Positions 45,194-53,491 of a stretch of 64,000 bases of DNA are shown piece by piece. Numbering within the stretch: the stretch's first letter is position 1; each line of letters begins with the position of its first letter. Source of the stretch: DATEDA01 sp963820965 (lineage in GTDB: Bacteria; Pseudomonadota; Gammaproteobacteria; Burkholderiales; SG8-39). The notes beneath the pieces were generated by a model. That model did no database searches and was not told where the DNA came from. It was given only the letters and a program-made list of their open reading frames with translations. A program made the translations under genes and the position numbers. The stretch covers positions 1-64,000 of the forward strand of contig CAWGCC010000017.1 of NCBI GenBank assembly GCA_963820965.1, written 5' to 3'.

Positions 45194-46045
45194 GTGGACA
45201 CCCGCGTCATCGACGGCACCGCTCTGTCCAAACGCCTGCGTGGGGATCTGGCCGCCCGGGTCGAACAGCTTGCCGGGCGCGGCATCCGGCCGGGGCTCGC
45301 CGCGATCGAGGTTGGCGACGAGGTCGCGTCCAGGGTCTATGTGCGCAACAAGATCAAGGCATGCGCGGAGGTGGGTCTGCACTCGCAGCACTTCGCCCTC
45401 CCCGCGTCGACGACCGAAGCCGATCTGCTCGGAGCGGTTGCGCGGCTCAATGCCGACCCGTCCATTCACGGCATCCTGGTGCAGCTGCCGCTCCCCGCGC
45501 ATATCGCGGCGGCGCGCATCCTGGACGCGGTCGCGCCGGCGAAGGACGTGGACTGCTTCCACCCGGAGAACGTCGGCCGGCTCGCGTCGGGCCAGCCGCG
45601 CTTCATCCCTTGCACACCGGCCGCCGTGCTGGCAATGCTCGACGCGGAGGGCGTGAACCCCTGGGCCAAACACGCGGTGGTGGTAGGGGCAAGCAACATC
45701 GTCGGCAAGCCGCTCGCGCTGCTCCTCTTGCAGGAGGGCGCCACGATCACCATCTGCAACTCCAAGACGCCCGATCTCGCGGCGCATACCGCGCGCGCCG
45801 ACATCCTCGTCGCCGCCGTCGGCCGGCCGAAACTGGTGACCGGGAAGATGGTCAAAGCGGGCGCTGCCGTGATCGACGTCGGCATCAACCGCCTTTCCGA
45901 CGGCAAGCTCGCCGGCGATTGCGATTTCGAGAGCCTACTTGGCGTCGCCGGCGTCGCGACACCGGTGCCGGGCGGTGTCGGTCCGATGACGATCACCATG
46001 CTGCTCGCCAACACCGTCCGCGCCGCTGAACTTCAGCCCAGATGA
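45194..46045 (+). CDS. folD: Methylenetetrahydrofolate dehydrogenase/cyclohydrolase
   Basis: The 283-residue protein matches FolD: GIRPGLAAIEVGDEVASRVY with the catalytic Tyr-x3-Lys (YVRNKIKAC), HGILVQLPLPAHI, PAKDVDCFHPENVGRL, the NADP site VVVGASNIVGKPLALLLLQE and VATPVPGGVGPMTI. It interconverts methylene-, methenyl- and formyl-tetrahydrofolate. GTG 45194 gives the normal start (VDTRVIDG). It overlaps the next gene by four bases (ATGA). An extended -10-like TGTTACACT at 45152-45160 lies upstream. Confidence 0.95.
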   Translation: MDTRVIDGTALSKRLRGDLAARVEQLAGRGIRPGLAAIEVGDEVASRVYVRNKIKACAEVGLHSQHFALPASTTEADLLGAVARLNADPSIHGILVQLPLPAHIAAARILDAVAPAKDVDCFHPENVGRLASGQPRFIPCTPAAVLAMLDAEGVNPWAKHAVVVGASNIVGKPLALLLLQEGATITICNSKTPDLAAHTARADILVAAVGRPKLVTGKMVKAGAAVIDVGINRLSDGKLAGDCDFESLLGVAGVATPVPGGVGPMTITMLLANTVRAAELQPR

Positions 46046-46602
46046 CCAAAGCGCTCCTGCTCGTCGACGTGCAAAACGACTACTTCCCGGGCGGGGCAAT
46101 GCCGCTCGTGGACATGGATCGCGCCGCGGCCAATGCGGCGCGGCTACTCGCCGCGTTCCGGGAGCGCGGGCTGCCGGTCGTTCACGTGCGCCACCTGTCG
46201 GTTCGCCCTGGCGCGACGCTCTTCCTGCGCGGAACGACCGGCGCCGAGATCCACGCGGCGGTGACGCCCCGTGCCGGCGAACCGGTCGTCGAGAAGAACT
46301 TCCCCAACGCGTTCCGCGCGACCGACCTCGAGTCGCGGCTCCGCGCCGCGGGCGCAGAGCATCTCGTCATCGCCGGTGCCATGAGCCACATGTGCATCGA
46401 CGCGACCGCGCGCGCCGCGTTCGACCACGGCTTCAAGTGCACGGTTGCCGAGGACGCCTGCGCGACACGCGGCCTCGAGTTCGCCGGCCGCTCGTTGCCC
46501 GCACGCGACGTGCACGCGGCGTTCATGGCCGCGCTCGCCGCACCCTACGCGAAGATCGCCTCGGCCGAAGCGTGCGTCGCTTCGCTCGCCGCGGCCGAAT
46601 AG
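46042..46602 (+). CDS. Isochorismatase-family cysteine hydrolase
   Basis: The 186-residue protein has the triad of the cysteine hydrolase/isochorismatase family: Asp9 in LLVDVQNDYFPGGAM, Lys in VVEKNFPNAF and Cys in GAMSHMCIDATARAA (about residue 118). Members hydrolyse nicotinamide, carbamates or isochorismate; the substrate is open, but the YFPGG start resembles nicotinamidase-like members. It overlaps folD by four bases and is followed 18 bases later by prlC. Confidence 0.88.
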   Translation: MTKALLLVDVQNDYFPGGAMPLVDMDRAAANAARLLAAFRERGLPVVHVRHLSVRPGATLFLRGTTGAEIHAAVTPRAGEPVVEKNFPNAFRATDLESRLRAAGAEHLVIAGAMSHMCIDATARAAFDHGFKCTVAEDACATRGLEFAGRSLPARDVHAAFMAALAAPYAKIASAEACVASLAAAE

Positions 46603-46620
46603 GACCGCAAGGAGATTCCC

Positions 46621-48759
46621 ATGCAGATGGACGCGAACCCGCTCCTCGACTTCTCGGGGCTGCCGCGTTTCGCCGCGGTGAAGCCCGAGCACATCGCGCC
46701 GGCGATCGACCAGCTGCTCGCCGACAATCGCGCGTTGATCGACGAGCTGACGCGGCCCGATACGCCGGTTACGTGGGCCGGCTTCGCGCAGCCGCTCGAG
46801 GACGCGAACGAGCGGCTCGGTCGTGCCTGGGGCGTCGTCGGGCACCTGCATGCGGTGCTCGACTCGCCGGAGCTCCGCGAGGCGTACAAGGCGAACCAGC
46901 CGAAAGTCGTGCAGTACTGGACGGCCCTCGGTCAGAACCTCGCGCTCTTCGAGAAATACAAGGCGCTCCGCGGGGGACCCGACTTCGAGCGGCTGACGCG
47001 CGCGCAGCAGAAGATCGTCGAGAACGAGATCCGCGACTTCCGGCTGTCGGGGGCGGAGCTCGCGCCCGACTGCAAGGTACGCTACGCCGGGATCCAGGAG
47101 GAATCGGCGAAGCTCGCGACGCGGTTCGCCGAAAACGCGCTCGACGCGACTAACGCGTTCGCGGTGCACGTCGAGGACCGCGCGGCGCTTGCGGGCATTC
47201 CCGACGACGTGCTCGAGGCCGCACGCGCCGCGGCAGAGCAGGACGGCAGGCGCGGGTGGAAGCTCGTGTTGCACGCGCCGTGCTATGTGCCGGTGATGCA
47301 GTACGCGGAGAACCGCGCGTTGCGCGAGATCATGTACCGCGGGTCCGTCACGCGTGCATCGGACGAGTTCGCGGGAGCGTTCGCGGCGAAAGCCGAGTTC
47401 GAGCGCCGCACGAACGGCCGGCCGGCGGCCGAGCCGACGGCCGCCGAGGCGATCGCAGCCTGGGACAACACGCCGCTGATCGCGAGCATCCTTGCGATGC
47501 GGCAGGAGGCGGCGCGGCTCCTCGGCTACGCGACGTTCGCCGAAGTGTCGCTGGTGCCGAAGATGGCGGAGACGCCACGGCATGTGCTCGACTTCCTGGA
47601 GGACCTCGCGGCCAAGGCACGGCCGTACGCCGAGCGCGACTGGGCGGAGCTCAACGCGTTCGCCGCCGCCGAGCTCGGGCTCGAGCGCGTCGAGGCCTGG
47701 GACTTCGCGTTCGCGTCCGAGCGGCTGCGGCAGGCGCGTTACGCTTTCTCGGACCAGGAGGTGAAGCAGTACTTCCCGGAGCCGAGAGTGCTCGCCGGCA
47801 TGTTCCGCCTCGTCGAGACCCTTTACGGCATCCGCATCGACGAGGACCGGGCCGAGACCTGGGATCCCGCGGTGCGCTTCTTCCGCATCACGGACGCCGC
47901 GAGCGAGCTCGTCGGCCGGTTCTATCTCGATCCCTACGCGCGCCCGACGAAGCGCGGCGGCGCCTGGATGGACGAGGCGATGACCCGGCGGCTCACGCAC
48001 CACGGCCTGCAATCGCCCGTTGCCTACCTCGTGTGCAACTTCTCGGCGCCGGTCGGCGGGAAACCGGCGCTGCTCACGCACGACGACGTGCTGACCCTCT
48101 TCCACGAGTTCGGCCACGGGCTGCACCACCTGCTCACCAAGATCGAGTCGCTCGGCGTGTCGGGGATCCGCGGCGTCGAATGGGACGCGGTCGAGCTCCC
48201 AAGCCAGTTCATGGAGAATTTCTGCTGGGAGTGGGACGTGGTGCAGCACATGTCGGCCCACGTCGACACCGGCGCACCGCTGCCGCGCGCGCTCTTCGAC
48301 CGGATGCTGGCGGCGAGGAATTTCCAGTCGGGGATGCAGACCCTGCGCCAGCTCGAGTTCGCGCTGTTCGACATGCATCTGCACGCCGATTTCGATCCGG
48401 TCGGCGCGAAGACCTCGCTCGAATTGCTCGACGAAGTACGCCGCAAGGTCGCGGTCGCGATACCGCCGGCGTACAACCGCTTCCCCAACACTTTCTCGCA
48501 CATCTTTGCCGGGGGCTACAGCGCGGGCTACTACAGCTACAAGTGGGCAGAGGTGCTCTCGGCCGACGCGTACAGCCTGTTCGAGGAGAAGGGCGTGCTC
48601 GACGCCGCGACCGGCGCGCGATTCCGCGACGAGATCCTCGCCGTCGGCGGCAGCCGGCCGGCGATCGAGTCGTTCCGGGCGTTTCGCGGCCGCGAGCCGA
48701 CCGTCGAGGCGCTCCTGCGGCACAGCGGGATGACGGGGGCTCCGGCCGCACCCGCATAG
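46621..48759 (+). CDS. prlC: Oligopeptidase A (M3 family metallopeptidase)
   Basis: The 712-residue protein has the zinc motif LFHEFGHGLHHLL (HExxH) at about residue 497 and the distal ligand Glu in SQFMENFCWE, with the M3 family N-terminus (NPLLDFSGLPRFAAVKPEHI). It degrades short peptides in the cytosol, including signal-peptide pieces. AAGGAG lies just before the ATG. Length is normal. Confidence 0.95.
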   Translation: MQMDANPLLDFSGLPRFAAVKPEHIAPAIDQLLADNRALIDELTRPDTPVTWAGFAQPLEDANERLGRAWGVVGHLHAVLDSPELREAYKANQPKVVQYWTALGQNLALFEKYKALRGGPDFERLTRAQQKIVENEIRDFRLSGAELAPDCKVRYAGIQEESAKLATRFAENALDATNAFAVHVEDRAALAGIPDDVLEAARAAAEQDGRRGWKLVLHAPCYVPVMQYAENRALREIMYRGSVTRASDEFAGAFAAKAEFERRTNGRPAAEPTAAEAIAAWDNTPLIASILAMRQEAARLLGYATFAEVSLVPKMAETPRHVLDFLEDLAAKARPYAERDWAELNAFAAAELGLERVEAWDFAFASERLRQARYAFSDQEVKQYFPEPRVLAGMFRLVETLYGIRIDEDRAETWDPAVRFFRITDAASELVGRFYLDPYARPTKRGGAWMDEAMTRRLTHHGLQSPVAYLVCNFSAPVGGKPALLTHDDVLTLFHEFGHGLHHLLTKIESLGVSGIRGVEWDAVELPSQFMENFCWEWDVVQHMSAHVDTGAPLPRALFDRMLAARNFQSGMQTLRQLEFALFDMHLHADFDPVGAKTSLELLDEVRRKVAVAIPPAYNRFPNTFSHIFAGGYSAGYYSYKWAEVLSADAYSLFEEKGVLDAATGARFRDEILAVGGSRPAIESFRAFRGREPTVEALLRHSGMTGAPAAPA

Positions 48760-48860
48760 GCGTGCACTTTTACGCATCGGCCGCCGCCCGAGGGGCCCGG
48801 CCGAGAGGCCGGTGCTATCATGCCTTCGTCATGTCCGCAGCAGGGACGAGGGGGTTCGAC

Positions 48861-49451
48861 ATGAGAAGGCTCGCGATCGCCGTGGCCGCGATGCTCGTCG
48901 CCGCGACCGCCGGCGCGCAGATGTACCGCTGGGCCGACAAGGACGGCAAGGTTCATTACACCGACACGCCGCCACCCGGCTCTGCCAGGGGTGTCCAGAA
49001 GCGGGCGGGCCCGCCCGCTCCGGCCGAGGCGGGTCCTGCGGCCCCCTATGCCGTTCAGCAGGCCGCCAGAAACTTCCCTGTCGTCGTATACACCGCGCCA
49101 AACTGCGGGCAGCCATGCACCGACGGCAAGGCGTTGCTCGCCGCGCGCGGCGTTCCCTATCGCGAGATCGAGGTCGGACCCGGCAGCGGTCTGACCGCCG
49201 AAGATCTGAAGAAGGTTACCGGCGGCGACACGGTCCCGGTGATATTCGTGGGACGGAGCACGACCCGCGGATTCGAGACCGAGATGTGGCACGGCGCGCT
49301 CGACGCCGGGGGCTACCCGCGCAGCGCGCCGCCGCTCTCCGCGCAAGCACAGAAGGCTGCGGCGGCGCCCCCCGCGAAAGCAGACGCGCCACAAGCGCAA
49401 CCCGCACCCCAAGAGCCCGAAAAGCCGAAGGGCAGGTACGCGCCGCAATAG
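48861..49451 (+). CDS. Exported DUF4124 + glutaredoxin-like protein
   Basis: The ~196-residue protein has a signal peptide (RRLAIAVAAMLVAATAGA), a DUF4124 segment (QMYRWADKDGKVHYTDTPPP) and then a glutaredoxin-like domain: VVVYTAPNCGQPCTDGKALL with a CxxxC rather than CxxC motif, and the VPVIFVGR cis-Pro region, before a Pro/Ala-rich tail. DUF4124 proteins with this fusion are common in betaproteobacteria. It is probably a periplasmic thiol protein. I chose ATG 48861; an in-frame ATG at 48831 is also possible. Confidence 0.82.
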   Translation: MRRLAIAVAAMLVAATAGAQMYRWADKDGKVHYTDTPPPGSARGVQKRAGPPAPAEAGPAAPYAVQQAARNFPVVVYTAPNCGQPCTDGKALLAARGVPYREIEVGPGSGLTAEDLKKVTGGDTVPVIFVGRSTTRGFETEMWHGALDAGGYPRSAPPLSAQAQKAAAAPPAKADAPQAQPAPQEPEKPKGRYAPQ

Positions 49452-49642
49452 CGGTCTTGCCCGACCCGGCGCCGGGCTCGCTTCCACTCGCGCGGAAATC
49501 GCGCAGCGGCCAGAACGGTTACCCGTCCGTGCGCGGCGCCCACCGCAAGCGGCGCGGCGTCGGCGCGAGCACGCAATCCTCGACCCACGGTTGTCCCGAG
49601 GCTGCCTACGCCTCGAGGGCAGCCCCGATCACGACGGTGCAC

Positions 49643-49909
49643 TCAACTCCGGCGCAAGCCGCCCTCGGGCAATGCGACGTCGACCTTGAGGACATCGATG
49701 CTGTCGTGCCGCTCGAGGGTCACTTTCAGCGCTTCCTTGTCGATCGACGTGTACTTGCAGATCACCGCGATCAATTCCTCCTTGAGCGCGCTGACGATGT
49801 CTCCCTTGCCCGATCGCGCCGCCCGCTCGTGGGCCAGAATAAACGACAGACGCTCTTTGGCAATCGGCGCCGAGGGCCGCTTCTTGAACAGGATATCCAG
49901 CAACGACAC
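49643..49909 (-). CDS. minE: Cell division topological specificity factor MinE
   Basis: The 88-residue protein matches MinE: an N-terminal membrane-targeting and MinD-binding helix (MSLLDILFKKRPSAPIAKER), RLSFILAHERA, and the topological specificity domain LKEELIAVICKYTSIDKEAL. It drives MinD off the membrane and sets pole-to-pole oscillation. It follows minD by two bases, last in minC-minD-minE. Confidence 0.97.
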   Translation of the reverse strand: MSLLDILFKKRPSAPIAKERLSFILAHERAARSGKGDIVSALKEELIAVICKYTSIDKEALKVTLERHDSIDVLKVDVALPEGGLRRS

Positions 49910-49911
49910 GG

Positions 49912-50724
49912 TTAGCCTCCGAACAGCCGCTTCCAGAACGGCGCCGACTCGGGTTCAGTGAATCGCAGCGGGCGCTCTTCGCCGAGGTAGCGCGCCACCA
50001 TGTCGTCGAAGGCGAGCGCCACGGGCGAGCCGTTCGCGAGAATGACCGGCGTTCCCCGGTTCGAGCAATCGAGCACTTGCTCGGATTCCGGGATCAACCC
50101 GAGGATCGGCAGACTCAGCAGCTCGGCCACATCGGTGTGCGAGAGCATCTCGCCCTTGTCGGCACGCTTGGGCAGGTAGCGCGTGATGACAAGGTGCTCC
50201 TTGACCGGCTCCTCGCCCCGTTCGGCGCGCAGCGACCTTGCTCCGATGATGCCGAGCATGCGGTCGGCATCGCGCACCGCAGACACCTCGGGGTTGGTCA
50301 CGATGAGCGCCTCGTCGGCGAAGCGCAGCGCCATCAAGGCACCGGTCTCTATGCCGGCAGGCGAATCGCAGATGATGTACTCGAAGCCCATTTCCTTCAG
50401 ATCGTCCAGCACCTGCTTCACGCCCTCCTCCTTGAGCGCCTCCTTGTCCTTCGTCTGAGAGGCGGCGAGGATCGACAGATTCTCGCTGTGCTTGTCGCGC
50501 ACCAGCGCCTGCGTCAGCTTGGCATCGCCCTGGATGACGTTCACGAAGTCGTAGACGACGCGGCGCTCGCAGCCGAGGATGAGATCGAGGTTGCGGAGCC
50601 CGATATCGAAATCGATGACGGCGGTCTTCTTTTGGCGGTTCGCAAGACCCGTCGCGAAGCTCGCGCTCGTGGTGGTCTTGCCCACGCCACCCTTGCCTGA
50701 GGTGACGACGATGACTTTAGCCAC
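49912..50724 (-). CDS. minD: Septum site-determining ATPase MinD
   Basis: The 270-residue ParA-type ATPase has the deviant Walker A VTSGKGGVGKTTTSASFA, IDFDIGLRNLDLILGCERRV, ICDSPAGIE and the C-terminal amphipathic membrane helix (PFWKRLFGG). It recruits MinC to the membrane. GTG 50724 gives the usual start (AKVIVVTSGKGG); the frame is open upstream but non-coding. Confidence 0.97.
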   Translation of the reverse strand: MAKVIVVTSGKGGVGKTTTSASFATGLANRQKKTAVIDFDIGLRNLDLILGCERRVVYDFVNVIQGDAKLTQALVRDKHSENLSILAASQTKDKEALKEEGVKQVLDDLKEMGFEYIICDSPAGIETGALMALRFADEALIVTNPEVSAVRDADRMLGIIGARSLRAERGEEPVKEHLVITRYLPKRADKGEMLSHTDVAELLSLPILGLIPESEQVLDCSNRGTPVILANGSPVALAFDDMVARYLGEERPLRFTEPESAPFWKRLFGG

Positions 50725-50764
50725 GCGGGTAGGTCTCCTATCAAGCTCTCGGAAGGAAGTGAGA

Positions 50765-51505
50765 TCAAACGAGTCGAAGCAGGAGACGTTCGCTTCCTTC
50801 CTCATCGAACGTCAATGCGACGGTCACGGCGCCGTCCCCGAGTTCTGCAATGTCCGCGGCCTCCAGTGTGCGGTAGACACCTGCGACGGCGACGAGCTCG
50901 GCATCGAGCCGCGTCGCGATGATGCGCGCGCCCTTGTCGCCGCCCGCGCCGGCAAGCGCTCGGCCGCGCAGCAGGCCGAAGGCATAGATCGAGCCGTCGG
51001 CGATCAGCTCGGCGCCGCGGCTGGTCGGCGCGAGCACGAGCAGGTCGCGGCCCTGCGCATAGATGCGCTGGCCGGAGCGCACCGGCTGCGTCACGCATAG
51101 CGGTGCGGGCGGGCCGACTCGTGCCGGCGCCACGCCCTGCTCGGGCCTGGGCCTCGACGATGCTTCGATCGCCCCGGGCGCCGGCCGCTCGCCGATCAAC
51201 GGCGACTCGATGATCGGCAGGTCGGCCTCGGCGAGGTCTGCTCGCATCCTGCTTTCCCCGATCAAGACCGCCGCCAGCCGCACGCCGGCGCCCCGCACCG
51301 CCGTGACGATCTCCCCCGGTCCAGTACCGTCGACGGTACGCTCGCGCAGATCGAGCACGGCTAACGCATCGGTCAGCAGCGGCCGCGCATTAGCGACCGC
51401 GGTAGCCATTTCTTCGCCGAGCAATTGCGGATGGCAATCGCGCACTACGACGCGGAGGACAGGGAGAGCGCTACCTTTGATCTCGACAGCGCGTCGCGGT
51501 CTCAT
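50765..51505 (-). CDS. minC: Septum site-determining protein MinC
   Basis: The ~246-residue protein has the MinC N domain (VEIKGSALPVLRVVVRD) and the C-terminal beta-helix with VRSGQRIYAQGRDLLVLAPT and GSIYAFGLLRGRALAGA, which binds MinD and FtsZ. It blocks Z-ring formation away from mid-cell. ATG 51505 gives normal family length; the open frame beyond it is not MinC-like. It is first in the operon. Confidence 0.93.
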   Translation of the reverse strand: MRPRRAVEIKGSALPVLRVVVRDCHPQLLGEEMATAVANARPLLTDALAVLDLRERTVDGTGPGEIVTAVRGAGVRLAAVLIGESRMRADLAEADLPIIESPLIGERPAPGAIEASSRPRPEQGVAPARVGPPAPLCVTQPVRSGQRIYAQGRDLLVLAPTSRGAELIADGSIYAFGLLRGRALAGAGGDKGARIIATRLDAELVAVAGVYRTLEAADIAELGDGAVTVALTFDEEGSERLLLRLV

Positions 51506-51629
51506 CGATGCCGGCACCCTGGCTCGATGCCCGGCAGGCCCACCAAACTGGTCACGCGCGCGGACCCCCGACCCTTGGCAAACACGACCAGTCGCTCCCA
51601 GCTCCGATCGCGCAATTGCAACGCTGCGC

Positions 51630-51659
51630 AGTATAACGCTGCGTTTTGTCCCACAACAA
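51630..51659 (-). promoter_or_regulatory. Candidate promoter for minCDE
   Basis: TATACT (complement of 51630-51635) with TTGTTG 18 bases upstream fits a weak sigma-70 promoter about 125 bases ahead of minC. Confidence 0.4.
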
Positions 51660-51716
51660 CAAGATTTTGGGGCCTTGAGACCCCGAACTACAAGATCTAG
51701 GGGTAGCGCGATCCAT

Positions 51717-52040
51717 GTTTCCGACGAGCTCTTCCACGCGCTCGAGCGCATCGCCAGCGAACCGGCGCGCGTCTACCACGGCCGCGACGCCGGCGGTGAG
51801 GCGATCCACAAGCCCAAGGGGCCGCGCAGCGTCGCCACGGTCAACCGCTACCGCGCCTCGATCTCGGCCGTCTTCGCCTGGGCGATCAAGCGCCGGCGCG
51901 CGCCGAAGGGTTGGGAGAACCCTGCCCGGCGCCTCGAGCGAGAGCCGGAAAAGAACGGCCGCGTTCGGTTCCTCGACGACGCTGAGCGCGAGCGCCTCCT
52001 CGCCGTCTGCAAGCGCTCGCGCTGCGGACTGCGGTTCGAC
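51717..52040 (+). pseudogene. Truncated tyrosine recombinase (phage-type integrase) fragment
   Basis: A rightward frame reads VSDELFHALERIASEPARVY, then a SAM-like core (SVATVNRYRASISAVFAWAI, GWENPARRLEREPEKNGRVR) and FLDDAERERLLAVCKRS. This is the core-binding N-terminal half of a phage-type integrase up to the first part of the catalytic domain. The Arg-His-Arg-Tyr catalytic region is missing and the frame lacks an intact start. The break at about 52030 coincides with the start of unrelated leftward genes, so it marks an island boundary next to minC. Confidence 0.78.
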
Positions 52041-52079
52041 GTGCTGACCAGGACGTGGGGTGCGCCCGCGCGCGGTGCC

Positions 52080-52391
52080 TCACGCGGGGGACTCGCCTGG
52101 CCGCGGTCTCCGCTTCCGGAGTACCAGGCGGTTCCGTTCCTCGATGCGCTCGTAGCGGACGTCGTCCATCAAGCGGCGGACGAGATGGATTCCGAGGCCG
52201 CCGGCCGAGCGCTCGCCGAGCTCCGCGTCGAGATCCGGTTGCGGGTAGGCGAGCGGATCGAATGGCGGCCCGTCGTCCTCCACCGTGAGCGTCACGGTGT
52301 CCGGCTCGACCGCGAGCGCGATGCAGATCTCGTGCTCCCGTCCGTCGCGCAACCCATGCCGGACGATGTTGCTCAGGACCTCGTCGAGCAC
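52080..52391 (-). CDS. RsbW-like anti-sigma ATPase domain (probably frameshifted N-terminus)
   Basis: The 103-residue frame encodes most of a GHKL ATPase of the RsbW/anti-sigma type: N box LDEVLSNIVRHG, then VEDDGPPFDP (G1 box) and GGLGIHLVRRLMD (G2 box). The normal first ~45 residues appear in another frame, upstream to about 52539 (SGRLREHVASRATGLTGRDE, RTREMAGTLVRTW), with a stop in this frame just before the GTG start. That points to a one-base frameshift or sequencing error near 52400-52420. It follows a STAS/cyclase-homology gene and a CDF gene on the same strand, so it may be the kinase partner of that STAS domain. Confidence 0.6.
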   Translation of the reverse strand: MLDEVLSNIVRHGLRDGREHEICIALAVEPDTVTLTVEDDGPPFDPLAYPQPDLDAELGERSAGGLGIHLVRRLMDDVRYERIEERNRLVLRKRRPRPGESPA

Positions 52392-52555
52392 GACGTCGAG
52401 GTCGGGTCGTCAGGGCGGGTCCGAGGGACCACGTGCGCACCAGCGTGCCCGCCATCTCTCTGGTGCGACGGAGGTCTTCGTCACGCCCGGTCAGCCCGGT
52501 CGCGCGCGAGGCCACGTGCTCTCGGAGGCGCCCGCTCACGCAGTGTCCCGGCGGC

Positions 52556-53476
52556 TCAGGCGGTCGCGGCGATCGGCCGCAGCCCCTGCGCGACGTTGAC
52601 GTCCTCGGTGATGGGAACGATGCTCACGAAGCTGCCCGGGATGGCGCGCATGAGCTCGTCGCGCATGTCGTCGATCACGGACTGCACGTCGGCCATCCGC
52701 CGGTCCGGGTCGAACTCGAGGAAGACCTCGATGAACATCGCGCTACCCGCGCGGCGCGAGCGCACGCCGTGGAATTCGCGGTAGTCCTCGAAGTGCGTCG
52801 CGAGGCAGCGGAGCACCTGCAGCTGCACCCCCTCGTCGAGCGCGACATCGAGCAGGTCACGGACCGATTCGGAGAGGATGCCGTACGCCGAGTGCACCAT
52901 CACGCCCGCGATGACGAGCGACGAGGCGGGATCGAGGTAGGGGACCCAGGGACCGCGCAGGCTCGCCCCGAGCGCGAGCACGATCCCGATGAGGACGTCG
53001 GCGAACGTCTTGATGCCGTAGAGGCGCGCCGTGGCTTCCACGACAGGCGAGCGCTCCCGGGCGGCGAGCCTCCGGTGCTTCCACCACAGCCTGCCGTCGA
53101 TCACCACCGCGACGAGGTTCAGCACGAACGCGGGGGCGATGCTCGCCCATTCGAGCACCTGCGGGGCGCGGAACGCCCCCCAGGCGTCCACCGTGACCCA
53201 GGCGGCGGCCACGAGGAAGATCGTGGCGATCAGGACGGTCGACATGCTCTCGAGCTTGCCGAGCCCGTACTCGTACCGCTGCGGGTCGCTGCTCGCCCGG
53301 TCGACCTTGCGGATCGTGAGCCAGGCGAAGAAGACCGCGAGTGTCTCGATCCCGCAGCGCAGCAGATCGGCCCACACGGCGAGGGAGCCGGCCAGCACGG
53401 CCGCGATGGTGTCCGGGACGAGAAAGCCCACCTCGACCAGCAAGGTGGTGAAGATCAGCCGCTGCTTGTACTGCAT
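52556..53476 (-). CDS. Cation diffusion facilitator-like protein with altered metal site
   Basis: The 306-residue protein has the CDF layout: six membrane helices and a cytoplasmic C-terminal domain. However, the TM2 site HxxxD reads RCGIE and the TM5 site HxxxD reads KTFAD, while the usual HPYGHG after TM2 reads QRYEYG. The metal ligands of a working Zn/Fe exporter are therefore largely replaced by Arg, Glu and Lys. It could carry another ion or be a regulator. It is 15 bases downstream of the STAS protein gene. Confidence 0.82.
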   Translation of the reverse strand: MQYKQRLIFTTLLVEVGFLVPDTIAAVLAGSLAVWADLLRCGIETLAVFFAWLTIRKVDRASSDPQRYEYGLGKLESMSTVLIATIFLVAAAWVTVDAWGAFRAPQVLEWASIAPAFVLNLVAVVIDGRLWWKHRRLAARERSPVVEATARLYGIKTFADVLIGIVLALGASLRGPWVPYLDPASSLVIAGVMVHSAYGILSESVRDLLDVALDEGVQLQVLRCLATHFEDYREFHGVRSRRAGSAMFIEVFLEFDPDRRMADVQSVIDDMRDELMRAIPGSFVSIVPITEDVNVAQGLRPIAATA

Positions 53477-53491
53477 CGGCGTCCGCTGCGG

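Noticed and set aside
51717..52040. Integrase fragment taken as the integron integrase IntI
   Set aside because: It looks like a phage-type tyrosine recombinase core-binding domain, lies 6 kb from the cassettes, and lacks the catalytic half, so the IntI-specific patch cannot be seen.
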